NCBI RefSeq assembly: GCF_015557435.1
Contig: NZ_JADNOH010000001.1
Location: 1 to 46,727 of the forward strand
DNA from: Collinsella aerofaciens
GTDB taxonomy: Bacteria > Actinomycetota > Coriobacteriia > Coriobacteriales > Coriobacteriaceae
Length of the DNA stretch: 46,727 nucleotides
Direction: 5' to 3'
In this document: piece by piece, positions 31,949 to 41,597 of the stretch
How the letters are laid out: every line of letters starts with the position of its first letter
Numbering within the stretch: position 1 is the first letter of the stretch
The notes under the pieces: generated by a model
Seen by the model: only the letters and a program-made list of their open reading frames with translations
Database searches by the model: none
What the model was told of the DNA's origin: nothing
Program-made: the position numbers and the translations under genes

Positions 31949-34087
31949 GTGGAAGTGCTGGTTGTTGGCAATACTTCGTATGTCGATGATGACTTTTGTG
32001 CCAAGGCGTTCCCTGGGGACCATGTTCAGGTTGTAGCTGCGAGCGATGCGCAGCGCGATGGGGCGTCGGCTCCCTCGTCTTGGAACGAGCTGCTGCAGCA
32101 TCTGGACCAGGCCTACGAGTTCGATCGCGTGGTCTACCTTTCCACCTACCTTACGCCGCATACCGAGACCTTTGGCGACATCGAGCTGCTACGCTCGGTC
32201 TTTCGCGCCTGCATGGACCGCCAGATCCAGCTGCTGTTTGTGACGGGGCCGGCGGGCGCCGATGGCGACGTCGATGCCGCCGGCCAAACCGGCAAGGGCA
32301 TCATTGCCCACGCGGCCAACGACCTGTGCCGCTACTATGCTGGCCGCGACGGCATCCAAGCCAAGATCTTGCGCGTGCCCTATCTGTACACCGCTTCGCC
32401 GGCCCTCGACGACCCGTTTTTGGTGCCGTTGTTCCAAGCTTGCTCGCACGGCTCGCTCGTGCTCAAGAACAGCGCGGATGCTTCACTCCAGGCCCTGTGC
32501 GCCGAGGAACTCGCCGTCTTGGTGAGCCGCATCTTCGATAGCTGGGACCCCGTGTTTGAGGAGCTCGGCGTTGCGGATAGCTTTGCGCACACAATGGGCA
32601 ATCTGGGCGAGGCCCTAAAGCGGCTGTTCCCGGGGCTCCAGGTAACCTATGGCGACGACTCGGAAACCCCCGTGGTGCCGAGTGATACCGTTCGCATGCG
32701 CTACGGCTGGTTCCAGCGCTACGACGTTCTCACTGACCTTTCGACCATTCATGCCCGCTGGGAGCAGTCCCGCGCGGGCAGGCGCCATCCGCTGCGCCGT
32801 GCCATCGACCGCATGCGCGAGCACACGTTGCCCGTCATATGCGCGGAGACCGCGCTCGCCTGGGTGCTCTTTGAGTGCCTAGAGCGGGTGTTTTCCCAAT
32901 CGGCGCAGCTTAACGTACTCGACTATCGCCTGCTGTATGTGGTGCTGATTGGCACGCTCTACGGGCTCGATTTTGGTCTGGTCGCGGCGCTGCTGGCCTC
33001 GATTGGCCTGGCTGCGAGCTACTTTACCCAGTATGGCTATACCTTCCAGGGCCTGTTCTACGAGCCCTCTAACTGGCTGCCGTTTATCGCCTACTTTGTG
33101 GTGGGCGCCGTGTGCGGCTATGTGCAGCTGCGCAACCGCGAGGCGCTCAAGGCCGAGCGCGCCGAGAACGAGCTCGTGCGTAACCGCAACGACTTTTTGG
33201 GCCGGCTCTACCACGACGCCATCGAGGATAAACAGGCATACAAGCGCCAGATCGTGGGTCGCCACGACAGCTTTGGCAAGATCTTTGCCGTGACGCAGGA
33301 GCTCGACGTGCTCAACCCGCGCGATATCTACCGCAAGTGCTGCGAGCTGCTCGGCGAGATTTTGGAAAACGACTCGGTGACGATCTACCACGTTTCGGGC
33401 GGGGCGTTTACCCGTTTGGTCGCCGCGAGCCCGGCAATTTCGGCCGATGCGCTGCGTTCGTTGGCGCTCGACGATCTTAAGGCCATGATGGAGGGCGTGG
33501 ACCATTCGGGCCTGTGGGTGAACCGCAAGCTGGTGCCGGGTCTGCCCATGTTCGCCTACGTGATGGAGCGCGACGGGGTACCGGCAATCTTTGTCTTTGT
33601 GCGACGCGTGGCCGAGAGCCAAATGACTCTCTATTACCAAAACCTGTTCCGCATTTTGTGCGGTCTGGTGGAAAGCGCGTTGGGTCGCGCCTTCGATTAC
33701 GAGGCCGTGGCGCAGGACAAACGCTGCATTGCGGGCTCGCGTGTGCTTAAACAGGATGCCTTCGGTCGCGAGCTTGCCGCCGAGCAGGCGCTTGCAGACA
33801 GCAAGATGGGAAGCTATTTGCTCTTGCGCGTGGTGCCGGGGATGGAGCCCGTCGGCGAGCTGGTCGGGGCGATTGGGTCGGCGATCCGCGAGAGCGACGC
33901 CGCGGGCCTGGTCGACGACACGCTTTATCTGCTCATGCGTCAGGCCACCGAGGCCGACCTGCCCGTCATTTGCAAGCGCATGGCCTCTAAGCAGATTATC
34001 ATTGAGCATGTCGACGGCGAGGGCGTTGTGGCGCTGCTGCGGCAGATTGCTTCCGCCAGCACCGACGACGAGGGGGATGCCGCTTGA
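31949..34087 (+). CDS. pelD: PelD-like c-di-GMP receptor with N-terminal SDR domain
   Basis: A 712-residue inner-membrane regulator of Pel polysaccharide synthesis. Order of parts: an NAD-epimerase/SDR-like domain (1 to about 230, DRVVYLSTYLTPHTETFGDIELLRSV); three to four membrane spans (about 288-395, including LLYVVLIGTLYGLDFGLVAALLASIGLA); a coiled linker (ALKAERAENELVRNRND); a GAF domain (about 430-560, with LENDSVTIYHVSGG); and a GGDEF-derived end domain (580-712). In the last, RESD at 647-650 keeps the R-x-x-D c-di-GMP site. The catalytic GGDEF is replaced by LVDDT, so it should bind c-di-GMP but not make it. GTG start with a strong ribosome-binding site. First gene of the pel operon, overlapping PelE by four bases. 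Confidence 0.88.
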   Translation: MEVLVVGNTSYVDDDFCAKAFPGDHVQVVAASDAQRDGASAPSSWNELLQHLDQAYEFDRVVYLSTYLTPHTETFGDIELLRSVFRACMDRQIQLLFVTGPAGADGDVDAAGQTGKGIIAHAANDLCRYYAGRDGIQAKILRVPYLYTASPALDDPFLVPLFQACSHGSLVLKNSADASLQALCAEELAVLVSRIFDSWDPVFEELGVADSFAHTMGNLGEALKRLFPGLQVTYGDDSETPVVPSDTVRMRYGWFQRYDVLTDLSTIHARWEQSRAGRRHPLRRAIDRMREHTLPVICAETALAWVLFECLERVFSQSAQLNVLDYRLLYVVLIGTLYGLDFGLVAALLASIGLAASYFTQYGYTFQGLFYEPSNWLPFIAYFVVGAVCGYVQLRNREALKAERAENELVRNRNDFLGRLYHDAIEDKQAYKRQIVGRHDSFGKIFAVTQELDVLNPRDIYRKCCELLGEILENDSVTIYHVSGGAFTRLVAASPAISADALRSLALDDLKAMMEGVDHSGLWVNRKLVPGLPMFAYVMERDGVPAIFVFVRRVAESQMTLYYQNLFRILCGLVESALGRAFDYEAVAQDKRCIAGSRVLKQDAFGRELAAEQALADSKMGSYLLLRVVPGMEPVGELVGAIGSAIRESDAAGLVDDTLYLLMRQATEADLPVICKRMASKQIIIEHVDGEGVVALLRQIASASTDDEGDAA

Positions 34088-34989
34088 TCTCGCTTGTTGT
34101 TGCCGTGCTCTTATTGATAATCCACGCGCTGGTGTGCCTGGTGCTCTGGACGCTCATGAAGTTGGGCCTGCTCCCGGTCCGCGGGCACATGCTTGCCGTA
34201 ATAGTGCTCGTTCCGCTGTGGGGTCCCTTGCTGGTGCTGCTGCTCTGCGCGCGTAGCCGGACTTTTGGCGATGCGTCTTGTGCTGGCACGTTGGAATCGC
34301 TGCGCTTAAAGGACGACATGCGTCGCGGCGTGCAGGTTCAGCGCCGCGAGGCCGATGCCGGCGTGGTGCCGCTCGAGGAGGCGCTCATCGTCAATGACGC
34401 GGGCGACCGCCGGCGCCTTATGCTCTCCATGCTCACCGAGGACCCGGGTGCCTATCTGGCGCAGCTCCAGGCCGCTAAACTCAACGATGACGTTGAGGTC
34501 GCACACTATGCCGCGACGGCTGTGGCGCAGATCTCCAAGGAGTCCGACCTTAAGCTGCAGCAGCTGGAGCGGGCGTTTAAGGCCGATCCGAGCGCGCAAA
34601 ACCTGGATGATTACTGCGACTACCTTGGCGACTATTTGGCCTCTGGCCTGGCTGAGGGCCGTGTGGCGCAGATCCAGCGTCAGCAGTATGCTCGCCTGCT
34701 CGCGCGTCGTTGCGAGCGCGAAGACGGGACGGCGCTGCGTGTTCGCTTCGCCACGGCGCTGGCCGATGCCGGCGAGTTGGACGAGGCCGAGGCCGTGACC
34801 ACGCAGCTTGTGGCGAATGCGCCGGACGAACAGGAGGCCTGGATGCTCTGCCTGCGCCTTGCTGTGACGCGCCACGATGGCGAGGGCGTGCAGCAGGTGA
34901 TTGACGCGATTGACAACCAGCATGTGTATTTGAGCGCCGACAACCGCGAGAAGTTGGCATTTTGGCGCGATGGGGAGGAGGCCCGATGA
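34084..34989 (+). CDS. pelE: PelE-like membrane protein with TPR repeats
   Basis: A 301-residue protein: two membrane spans in the first 58 residues (LVVAVLLLIIHALVCLVLW and MLAVIVLVPLWGPLLVLLL), then a helical repeat domain typical of TPR proteins (DLKLQQLERAFKADPSAQNLDD, ADAGELDEAEAVTTQLVANAPDEQEAW). PelE has exactly this layout and holds the Pel synthase complex together in the membrane. The TTG at 34084 overlaps the PelD stop. The last bases overlap the next ATG. The call is based on architecture plus position between PelD and the deacetylase. Confidence 0.8.
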   Translation: MISLVVAVLLLIIHALVCLVLWTLMKLGLLPVRGHMLAVIVLVPLWGPLLVLLLCARSRTFGDASCAGTLESLRLKDDMRRGVQVQRREADAGVVPLEEALIVNDAGDRRRLMLSMLTEDPGAYLAQLQAAKLNDDVEVAHYAATAVAQISKESDLKLQQLERAFKADPSAQNLDDYCDYLGDYLASGLAEGRVAQIQRQQYARLLARRCEREDGTALRVRFATALADAGELDEAEAVTTQLVANAPDEQEAWMLCLRLAVTRHDGEGVQQVIDAIDNQHVYLSADNREKLAFWRDGEEAR

Positions 34990-36866
34990 GCGTGGTGCAG
35001 CATGTCCGCGACCGTGCGGGCCATTTTCGCTGGATGGGGCTGCTCGTGGTGTGGGCGGTCTTTATCGCCATGGCCGCCGTGCTGCTGATCGAGCGCGCCG
35101 GCGTGCAGTATAGCGCCGGGCAGCACAAGCTGGGCATGCTTGCCGCTACCGATGCCATGCCCGCAAGCTCGGCGATCTTTGGCCAAAAGCCTACGTGTCT
35201 GGTCATTAGCGACTCGGACCAGGATGGCGTCGAGGACGTCAAGGACCAGTTTGACCAGATTCTGCTCGACATGAAGATCGCGCACCGTGATATCGATATT
35301 GCCACCGATGGCGCGGATGCGATTCCCTCGCTCGCGTCTTTTGACCGCGTGATCGTGCTGATGCCCTCGCTCGATGCGCTGGGCACGCACCTCACCGACC
35401 TTATGAGCTGGGTGAGCGCCGGCGGTTCGCTGATGCTGGGCATGACCCCGGAGAGCTCTGGTTACTTGCAGGCGATTGCGCCCAAGCTGGGTATCGATAC
35501 CGTGGGGTATGAGTACACCACGGCCGAGAGCATCGTCCCAAGCAAGGACTTTATGATTGGCGGGGGCCAACGCTACGAGTTCTCGGATCCCTTTAAATCG
35601 TCGCTGCTGGTTTCGTTGCGCGAGACGGCGCATGTGTGGGCCAAAACCGGCGATACGGAGGCCCCGCTCATTTGGTCGAGCGATTGCGGCAGCGGTCGCA
35701 CCGTAGTGTGCAACATTGGCATTTACAGCAAGGTCATGCGTGGCTTTTACGCTGCGGCGATTAGCTTGCTGGGCGGTGCTACGGCCTATCCGGTTATCAA
35801 CAGCGCCGTGTTCTACTTGGACGACTTTCCGAGTCCCGTGCCCTCGGGCGACGGCACCTACATCAAGCGCGACTACGGCCTTTCCATTGCCGATTTTTAC
35901 ACCAGGGTGTGGTGGCCCGATCTGCAAAAGCTCGCGCAGAAGTACGACATTCGCTACACGGGCGTGATGATCGAGAACTACGAGGACGTTGTCAATCAGG
36001 TCGAGCCGGTGCGTCAGGCGGATACCACGCAGTTTCGCTACTTTGGCGGCATGTTGCTGCAAATGGGCGGTGAGTTGGGTTTCCATGGTTACAACCATCA
36101 GCCGCTTGCCCTCTCGGACACCGACTACGGCACGATGTACGACTATAAAACCTGGAAGAACAGGGAGACGCTCGTCGCAGCGCTCAACGAGCTCATCGCG
36201 TTCCAAGACGAGGTCCTGCCCAATGCACATGGCACGGTGTATGTGCCACCGTCGAATATCCTTTCGGCCCGCGCGCGCAAGATCATCGGCAAAGACGAGC
36301 CACGCATCAAAACCATCGCCAGCACGTATTTTGAGGATGGCACCGACCTGCCCTACGTGCAGGAGTTTGGCGTTGCCAGCGATGGCATCGTGGAGCAACC
36401 GCGCATTGTCTCGGGCGGCATGGTCGACGATACCTACATGCGTCTGGCTGCGGTGTCCGAGCTTAACATGCACTACGTGAGTACGCACTTTTTGCACCCC
36501 GACGACCTGCTGGATCCCGACCGCGGTGCCAAGGAGGGCTGGGAGGTCTACAAAGGAGGCCTGACCGACTACCTGGATTGGCTGACCACGTCGGCGCCCG
36601 ACCTGCGTCATCAGACGGGCTCGGAGTGCTCGGGCGCCATCCAACGTTTTTCGTCCGTGACGGTGAGCGTGGATACGAGCGACGATGCCTGGACGCTCAG
36701 CCTGGGCAACTTCCACGACGAGGCATGGCTCATGTTCCGTGCCAATAACGGCGAGCCGGGCGCGGTGTCCGGTGGCGAGATAACGCATCTGACGGGCAAC
36801 CTGTACCTGGTCAAAGCGACGGACAAAACGGTGACGATCGAGCGCAAGGAAGGTGGCGACCGATGA
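34986..36866 (+). CDS. PelA-type polysaccharide deacetylase (DUF2194 family)
   Basis: A 626-residue protein anchored by one N-terminal span (about 12-38, MGLLVVWAVFIAMAAVLLIE), with the rest outside. The first outer half (VIVLMPSLDALGTHLTDLMSW) is a flavodoxin/GATase-like segment. The second half carries the deacetylase core: FYLDDFPSPVP with the D-D pair and GFHGYNHQP with H-x3-H metal ligands. GTVYVPPSNILS follows, and the C-terminal 80 residues look like a small beta domain. In Gram-positive pel clusters PelA consists of the deacetylase part only, which matches. ATG 34986 overlaps the PelE stop and follows GGAGGAGG. It deacetylates the GalNAc/GlcNAc polymer at the cell surface. Confidence 0.83.
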   Translation: MSVVQHVRDRAGHFRWMGLLVVWAVFIAMAAVLLIERAGVQYSAGQHKLGMLAATDAMPASSAIFGQKPTCLVISDSDQDGVEDVKDQFDQILLDMKIAHRDIDIATDGADAIPSLASFDRVIVLMPSLDALGTHLTDLMSWVSAGGSLMLGMTPESSGYLQAIAPKLGIDTVGYEYTTAESIVPSKDFMIGGGQRYEFSDPFKSSLLVSLRETAHVWAKTGDTEAPLIWSSDCGSGRTVVCNIGIYSKVMRGFYAAAISLLGGATAYPVINSAVFYLDDFPSPVPSGDGTYIKRDYGLSIADFYTRVWWPDLQKLAQKYDIRYTGVMIENYEDVVNQVEPVRQADTTQFRYFGGMLLQMGGELGFHGYNHQPLALSDTDYGTMYDYKTWKNRETLVAALNELIAFQDEVLPNAHGTVYVPPSNILSARARKIIGKDEPRIKTIASTYFEDGTDLPYVQEFGVASDGIVEQPRIVSGGMVDDTYMRLAAVSELNMHYVSTHFLHPDDLLDPDRGAKEGWEVYKGGLTDYLDWLTTSAPDLRHQTGSECSGAIQRFSSVTVSVDTSDDAWTLSLGNFHDEAWLMFRANNGEPGAVSGGEITHLTGNLYLVKATDKTVTIERKEGGDR

Positions 36867-38290
36867 GAATCTGCTTGGTGCTCGAGGGTTGCTACCCCTA
36901 TGTGCACGGCGGCGTATCTACCTGGATGCACGGCTACATCCAATCCATGCCCGAGCACGAGTTTGTGCTGTGGGTGATTGGCGCGCATGCTGGCGACCGC
37001 GGCAAGTTTGTCTACGAGCTGCCCGACAACGTCGTCGAGGTACACGAGGTATTTCTGGACGATGCCTTGCGTCTTACGGGCGAACAGCACGAAGCCGGCT
37101 TTAACGACCGCGAGCGCGAGGCGTTGCGCCGCCTGGTGTCGCTCTCCAACCCGGATTGGGATGTGCTGTTCGACATCTTTCATCACCGTCGCGTGCATCC
37201 GCTCTCGTTTTTGCAGAGCCGTACGTTTATGGACATCTTCCGCGACGTGTGCCTGGCCGAGTACCCCTACGTTCCGTTTGCCGACGCCTTCCACACCATG
37301 CGCTCCATGCTGCTGCCGGTGCTGTACCTGCTGGGCAGCGAGGTTCCCGTGGCCGATGTGTATCACGCGATCTCGACCGGCTACGGCGGCTTGCTTGCCT
37401 GTCTGGGAGCGAGCGTCCACAACGCTCCGGTGCTGCTGACCGAGCACGGCATCTACACGCGCGAGCGCGAGGAGGAGATCATTCGCGCCGACTGGGTGGT
37501 GCCGTCGTTTAAGGACCGCTGGATTCGCTTTTTCTACCTGCTTTCGGAGGAGATCTACCGCCGCGCCTTTCGCGTGACGAGCTTGTTTCATAACGCCCGC
37601 AAGACGCAGATCGATATGGGCTGCGATGCGGACAAATGCCTGGTCATCCCCAACGGCATTCAGTTCGACCGCTTTAAGGACATTCCCTTAAAGCCCGATG
37701 ACGGCTGGGTGGACATTGGCGCGGTGGTGCGCCTGGCGCCCATCAAGGACGTCAAGACCATGATCTATGCCTTCTTTGAGCTGCACGAGCGCCTGCCCAA
37801 GGTGCGCCTGCACATTATGGGCGGCGTGGACGACGAGGAGTACGGCGCTGAGTGCCACGCGCTGGTCGATACCCTGGGCGTGCGCGACCTGATCTTTACC
37901 GGCCGCGTCAACGTGGTCGAGTACATGGAAAAGCTCGACTTTACCATTTTGACGAGCATCTCCGAGGGCCAGCCGCTCAGCGTGCTGGAGTCGCTTGCAG
38001 CGCGCCGTCCCTGCGTGACGACCGAGGTGGGCTGCTGTCGCGAGCTGCTCGAAGGCGCCCCGGGCGACGACTTTGGCGTGGCAGGTTTTGTGACGCCGCC
38101 CATGTATCGCAAGGGCTTGGCCGATGCCATGGAGCGCATGTGCACAAGCCGCACCCGCCGCATTGAGATGGGGGAGCGCGGCCAGCGTCGCGTTGCCACG
38201 TACTTTTTGCACGAGCAGATGCTCGCCAACTATCGCGAGCTGTACGACGAGACAGCGCGTGCGTTTGACCTGCCCAGAGAGGGGGAGTAG
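36863..38290 (+). CDS. pelF: PelF glycosyltransferase (Pel polymer synthase)
   Basis: A 475-residue GT4 enzyme that extends the Pel polymer from UDP-sugar on the cytoplasmic side of PelG. The start MRICLVLEGCYPYVHGGVSTWMHG is the PelF hallmark, followed by PSFKDRWIRFFYLLSEEIYRRA, NGIQFDRF, GAVVRLAPIKDVKTMIYAF, MGGVDDEEYG and the donor motif SEGQPLSVLESLAARRP. Length is right for PelF. It overlaps the deacetylase stop by four bases (ATGA) and is followed after three bases by PelG. Confidence 0.95.
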   Translation: MRICLVLEGCYPYVHGGVSTWMHGYIQSMPEHEFVLWVIGAHAGDRGKFVYELPDNVVEVHEVFLDDALRLTGEQHEAGFNDREREALRRLVSLSNPDWDVLFDIFHHRRVHPLSFLQSRTFMDIFRDVCLAEYPYVPFADAFHTMRSMLLPVLYLLGSEVPVADVYHAISTGYGGLLACLGASVHNAPVLLTEHGIYTREREEEIIRADWVVPSFKDRWIRFFYLLSEEIYRRAFRVTSLFHNARKTQIDMGCDADKCLVIPNGIQFDRFKDIPLKPDDGWVDIGAVVRLAPIKDVKTMIYAFFELHERLPKVRLHIMGGVDDEEYGAECHALVDTLGVRDLIFTGRVNVVEYMEKLDFTILTSISEGQPLSVLESLAARRPCVTTEVGCCRELLEGAPGDDFGVAGFVTPPMYRKGLADAMERMCTSRTRRIEMGERGQRRVATYFLHEQMLANYRELYDETARAFDLPREGE

Positions 38291-38293
38291 CCG

Positions 38294-39838
38294 GTGGCCG
38301 GAATCGGTTTTGAGCTCAAACGCCTGTTTAGGCGCAAGGGTCTGTTTGCCACGATGCGCGCCTATGGCTACGCCGGCATTGTGTGCACGGGCCCCATGCT
38401 GCTGGGCGTGCTACTCCAGGTGGGTATCTTGGTGCTGTGCGGTTTGTGGGGTGTGGGGCGCGCCAACCAGGATCTGCTGGTGTGCATGGTGACCTATACG
38501 CTGCTGGCATCACTTACGCTCACGAGTTTTTTCTCCATGCCGGTCACGCGCTTTTTGGCCGACATGCTCTTTGCCGAGCGCGAGGATGAGATCCTGCCTT
38601 CGTTTTGGGGATCTAATGCCATCATGCTCGTTGCGGGCATGGTGCTCTACGGCGTCTTTTTGCTGTTCTCGGGCGCCACGCTGCTGCAGGGGCTGCTGTG
38701 CCTGTGGCTGTTCAACATTATGATTGTCAACTGGAACGGCATGAGCTATCTCACGGCCATCAAGGATTATCGTGGCATTCTGTGCAGCTTTGCGGCCGCC
38801 ATTGGCGTGGCGTGCCTGTGCGCCCTGGCAGCGCTGGCGCTGGGACTGCCGCCGGTCGAGGGCCTGTTGGCGTCAATCGGCCTAGGCTACGGCGTCATGC
38901 TCGCCTGGGATGTGGTACTGCTGTACCGGTATTTTCCACGGAGTGACCGGAGTCCCTGGCGTTTTTTGCGCTGGCTCGACCAATTTATGCCGCTTGCGCT
39001 TACGGGGCTGTTTACCAACTTGGGGCTTTTCGCACACCTGGTTATTATCTGGGCGGGCCCTATTGGCGTGCAGATCAAAGGCCTGTTTTACGGGGCTCCT
39101 TACCATGACGTTCCGGCACTCATTGCGTTTTTGACCACACTCGTCACGACCGTCAACTTTGTGGTGTCGGTCGAGGTCAATTTCTATCCGCGCTACCGTG
39201 ACTACTACAGCCTGTTTAACGACGGCGGTGTGGTGGGCGATATTGTGGTGGCTGAGGAGGAGATGCTCTCCACGCTCAACAGCGAACTGCGCTTTTGCGC
39301 GCTCAAGCAGCTGTTTGTGACCGCGGCGGTCATTTCGCTCGAGACCACAGTGCTCTCGGCCCTGCCGCTGGGCTTTAACAACCTTATGCACGGGTATTTT
39401 CGCACGTTATGCGTAGGCTACGGCCTGTATGCCGTGGGCAACACGATTCTGCTTATCTTGCTGTACTTTACCGACTACAAGGGAGCCGTTCTGGCCTCGG
39501 GCCTGTTTGCCGGTGTGGCAGAGCTGGCGACCGCCGTGTCGTTGCTTTTGCCGCAGCAGTTTTACGGCTTTGGCTTTTTGTTGGGTGCGGTGGTGTTTTT
39601 TATCGTGGCCCTGCTGCGGCTCGATACCTATACCGCCAACTTGCCGTATCGTATCCTGAGCCAGCAGCCCATTGTGGCGACCGACAAAACGGGTCGCTTT
39701 ACACAGCTGGGCCGCTTGCTCGACCGTGCCGAGCAGCGCTATGAGGAGTGCCGCCGCAAGGGCGTGCCGCACGGCGCGTTTCAGCGCGCAGTAGTTCGCG
39801 TGTATCGCAACCATTGGGGAGGTTCTGATGATCGATAA
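38294..39838 (+). CDS. pelG: PelG membrane exporter
   Basis: A 514-residue membrane protein with about twelve spans of the MOP/Wzx-like fold. The opening AGIGFELKRLFRRKGLFATMRAYGYAG is a PelG signature, as are MTYTLLASLTLTSFFSMPVTRFLAD-type text near residue 70 and FVVSVEVNFYPRYRDYYSLFN. It forms with PelF the synthase-transporter of the polymer. GTG start at 38294. The CotH gene begins inside its last codons (11-base overlap), which ties the following three genes to the pel operon. Confidence 0.93.
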   Translation: MAGIGFELKRLFRRKGLFATMRAYGYAGIVCTGPMLLGVLLQVGILVLCGLWGVGRANQDLLVCMVTYTLLASLTLTSFFSMPVTRFLADMLFAEREDEILPSFWGSNAIMLVAGMVLYGVFLLFSGATLLQGLLCLWLFNIMIVNWNGMSYLTAIKDYRGILCSFAAAIGVACLCALAALALGLPPVEGLLASIGLGYGVMLAWDVVLLYRYFPRSDRSPWRFLRWLDQFMPLALTGLFTNLGLFAHLVIIWAGPIGVQIKGLFYGAPYHDVPALIAFLTTLVTTVNFVVSVEVNFYPRYRDYYSLFNDGGVVGDIVVAEEEMLSTLNSELRFCALKQLFVTAAVISLETTVLSALPLGFNNLMHGYFRTLCVGYGLYAVGNTILLILLYFTDYKGAVLASGLFAGVAELATAVSLLLPQQFYGFGFLLGAVVFFIVALLRLDTYTANLPYRILSQQPIVATDKTGRFTQLGRLLDRAEQRYEECRRKGVPHGAFQRAVVRVYRNHWGGSDDR

Positions 39839-41597
39839 GTTGATGTCTCGCCGCTGTCTGATCGAGGCGGCTACCGGCGCGCTGCTGCTTTCGGGCTGCT
39901 CATCTCAGGACGAATCCTCGACAAATAAGGTAAAAAAGCAGGACAAGATTAAAAAGGCCGAGGCCTCCGACCAGTCCAAGCATCTGCGCGATAAGGACGA
40001 GCTGTACGAGGTCTACGACGACTCGGACATTGTGACCATGTACCTGACGGTCTCGCGCGGCAACAGCTCCGAGAACACCGACCACAGCTGGGCCGAGATC
40101 AACACGTACTCGGTGTATGACTATGCCGACATGGGCGTGACGCGCTATCAGGTTATGGGCCTGCTGCAGCCGGGCGACGAAGACGGCCCGGTGGCCGGCG
40201 AGGTTGGCTATGGCGAGGAAGCGCCCAATGCCACCGTGCAGGTGCGCGGCCAGACGTCGAGCTCCTACACGCAAAAGAATTACAAGGTGGAGCTCAAAAA
40301 AGGCAAGGGCACCTGGCGCCAACAGCGCGCGATTGCGCTCAACAAGCACATGGGCGAGGGTATGCGTTTTCGCAACAAGATGGCCTACGACCTTATCCGC
40401 GGGATTCCCCAGATGATGGGCCTGCGCACGCAGTTTGTGCATCTGTGGGTGTGCGACCAGACCGAAAAGTCCAACGATACCTTTGAGGACTACGGCCTGT
40501 ATACGCAGGTGGAGCAGCTCAACAAGACGGCGCTTAAGGCACATGGCCTGGATAAGAGCGGGCACCTGTACAAGGTGAACAGCTTTGATTTCCATCGCTA
40601 CGAGGACACCATTAAGCTTGCCGACGATCCCGACTACAACCAGGCAAGCTTTGAGGGCATGCTCGAGATTAAGGGCGATTCAGACCACACCAAGCTCATC
40701 GAGATGCTCGATGCGCTCAACGACGAATCGCACAAGATCGATGACGTGCTCGACACCTACTTTGATACCGAGAACCTGGTCTATTGGCTGGCGTTTCAGA
40801 TTCTGACGGGCAACTGCGATACTCAGAACCGTAACTGCTATCTGTATAGCCCGCTCAACTCCAATACGTGGTACATCCTCGATTGGGATAACGACGGCAT
40901 GCTGCGTAAGCTTGAGCTGAGCCTGAAGGGGTTCTCGGACTATGCGAGCTGGGAGCGCGGCGTAAGCAACTACTGGGGCAACGTGCTATTCAATCGTGCG
41001 CTGCGCAGTAAGGCGTTTCGCGGTGAGCTCGACCGCGCCGTCAAGGATCTGCGCTCGTATTTGACCGAGGCGCGCCTGGCCAAGATGATTAGACATTATC
41101 GCGAGGTTACCGAATCGCTGGTCTTTGCTTCGCCCGATATCGACCATCTGCCTGTCACCAAGGAACAATACGAGCAAATCGCCGCGGCGATTCCCTCCGA
41201 GATCGAGGAGAACTACAAGAGCTTTCGCGAGAGCTATAATAAGCCCATGCCGTTCTACATTGGCGTGCCACAGATCGATAACGGTAAGCTGCGCATTAAC
41301 TGGGATGCGTCTTACGACTTTAAGGCGCGTGACATTCGCTATACCGTGGAGCTGGCGCGCGACTATGCCATAAGCGATGTGCTTTTTAAGGCCGAGGACG
41401 TGCTACTTCCCGAGGTGACCTGTGATGCGCCCGATGCCGGCCAGTATTTTGTGCGCGTGCGCGCCACCAACTCCGACGGCTATACGCAAGATGCGTTTGA
41501 CTACTATGTGACCGACGACGGCAAGCACTACGGCATGAAGTGTTTTTACGTGCAGGACGGCGGTAAGGTCGTGGAGGATGCGTATGAGGAGGGCTAG
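39828..41597 (+). CDS. CotH-kinase-family lipoprotein
   Basis: A 589-residue surface lipoprotein: signal peptide ending in LLLSGC (lipid-anchored Cys at residue 24), a Lys-rich linker, and then a CotH kinase-like domain (about 60-440). VQVRGQTSSSYTQKNYKVELK is the Arg/Lys nucleotide-binding patch, ALNKHMGEGMRFRNKMAYDL follows, DYGLYTQVEQLNK, and WYILDWDNDG near residue 351 gives the metal-binding D-x-D. The end (about 470-570) is a fibronectin-III-like domain (YTVELARDYAISD). CotH proteins phosphorylate surface proteins in spore formers; here the substrate is unknown. The ATG follows GGGGAGG and overlaps PelG. It overlaps the next gene by 14 bases. Confidence 0.88.
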   Translation: MIDKLMSRRCLIEAATGALLLSGCSSQDESSTNKVKKQDKIKKAEASDQSKHLRDKDELYEVYDDSDIVTMYLTVSRGNSSENTDHSWAEINTYSVYDYADMGVTRYQVMGLLQPGDEDGPVAGEVGYGEEAPNATVQVRGQTSSSYTQKNYKVELKKGKGTWRQQRAIALNKHMGEGMRFRNKMAYDLIRGIPQMMGLRTQFVHLWVCDQTEKSNDTFEDYGLYTQVEQLNKTALKAHGLDKSGHLYKVNSFDFHRYEDTIKLADDPDYNQASFEGMLEIKGDSDHTKLIEMLDALNDESHKIDDVLDTYFDTENLVYWLAFQILTGNCDTQNRNCYLYSPLNSNTWYILDWDNDGMLRKLELSLKGFSDYASWERGVSNYWGNVLFNRALRSKAFRGELDRAVKDLRSYLTEARLAKMIRHYREVTESLVFASPDIDHLPVTKEQYEQIAAAIPSEIEENYKSFRESYNKPMPFYIGVPQIDNGKLRINWDASYDFKARDIRYTVELARDYAISDVLFKAEDVLLPEVTCDAPDAGQYFVRVRATNSDGYTQDAFDYYVTDDGKHYGMKCFYVQDGGKVVEDAYEEG

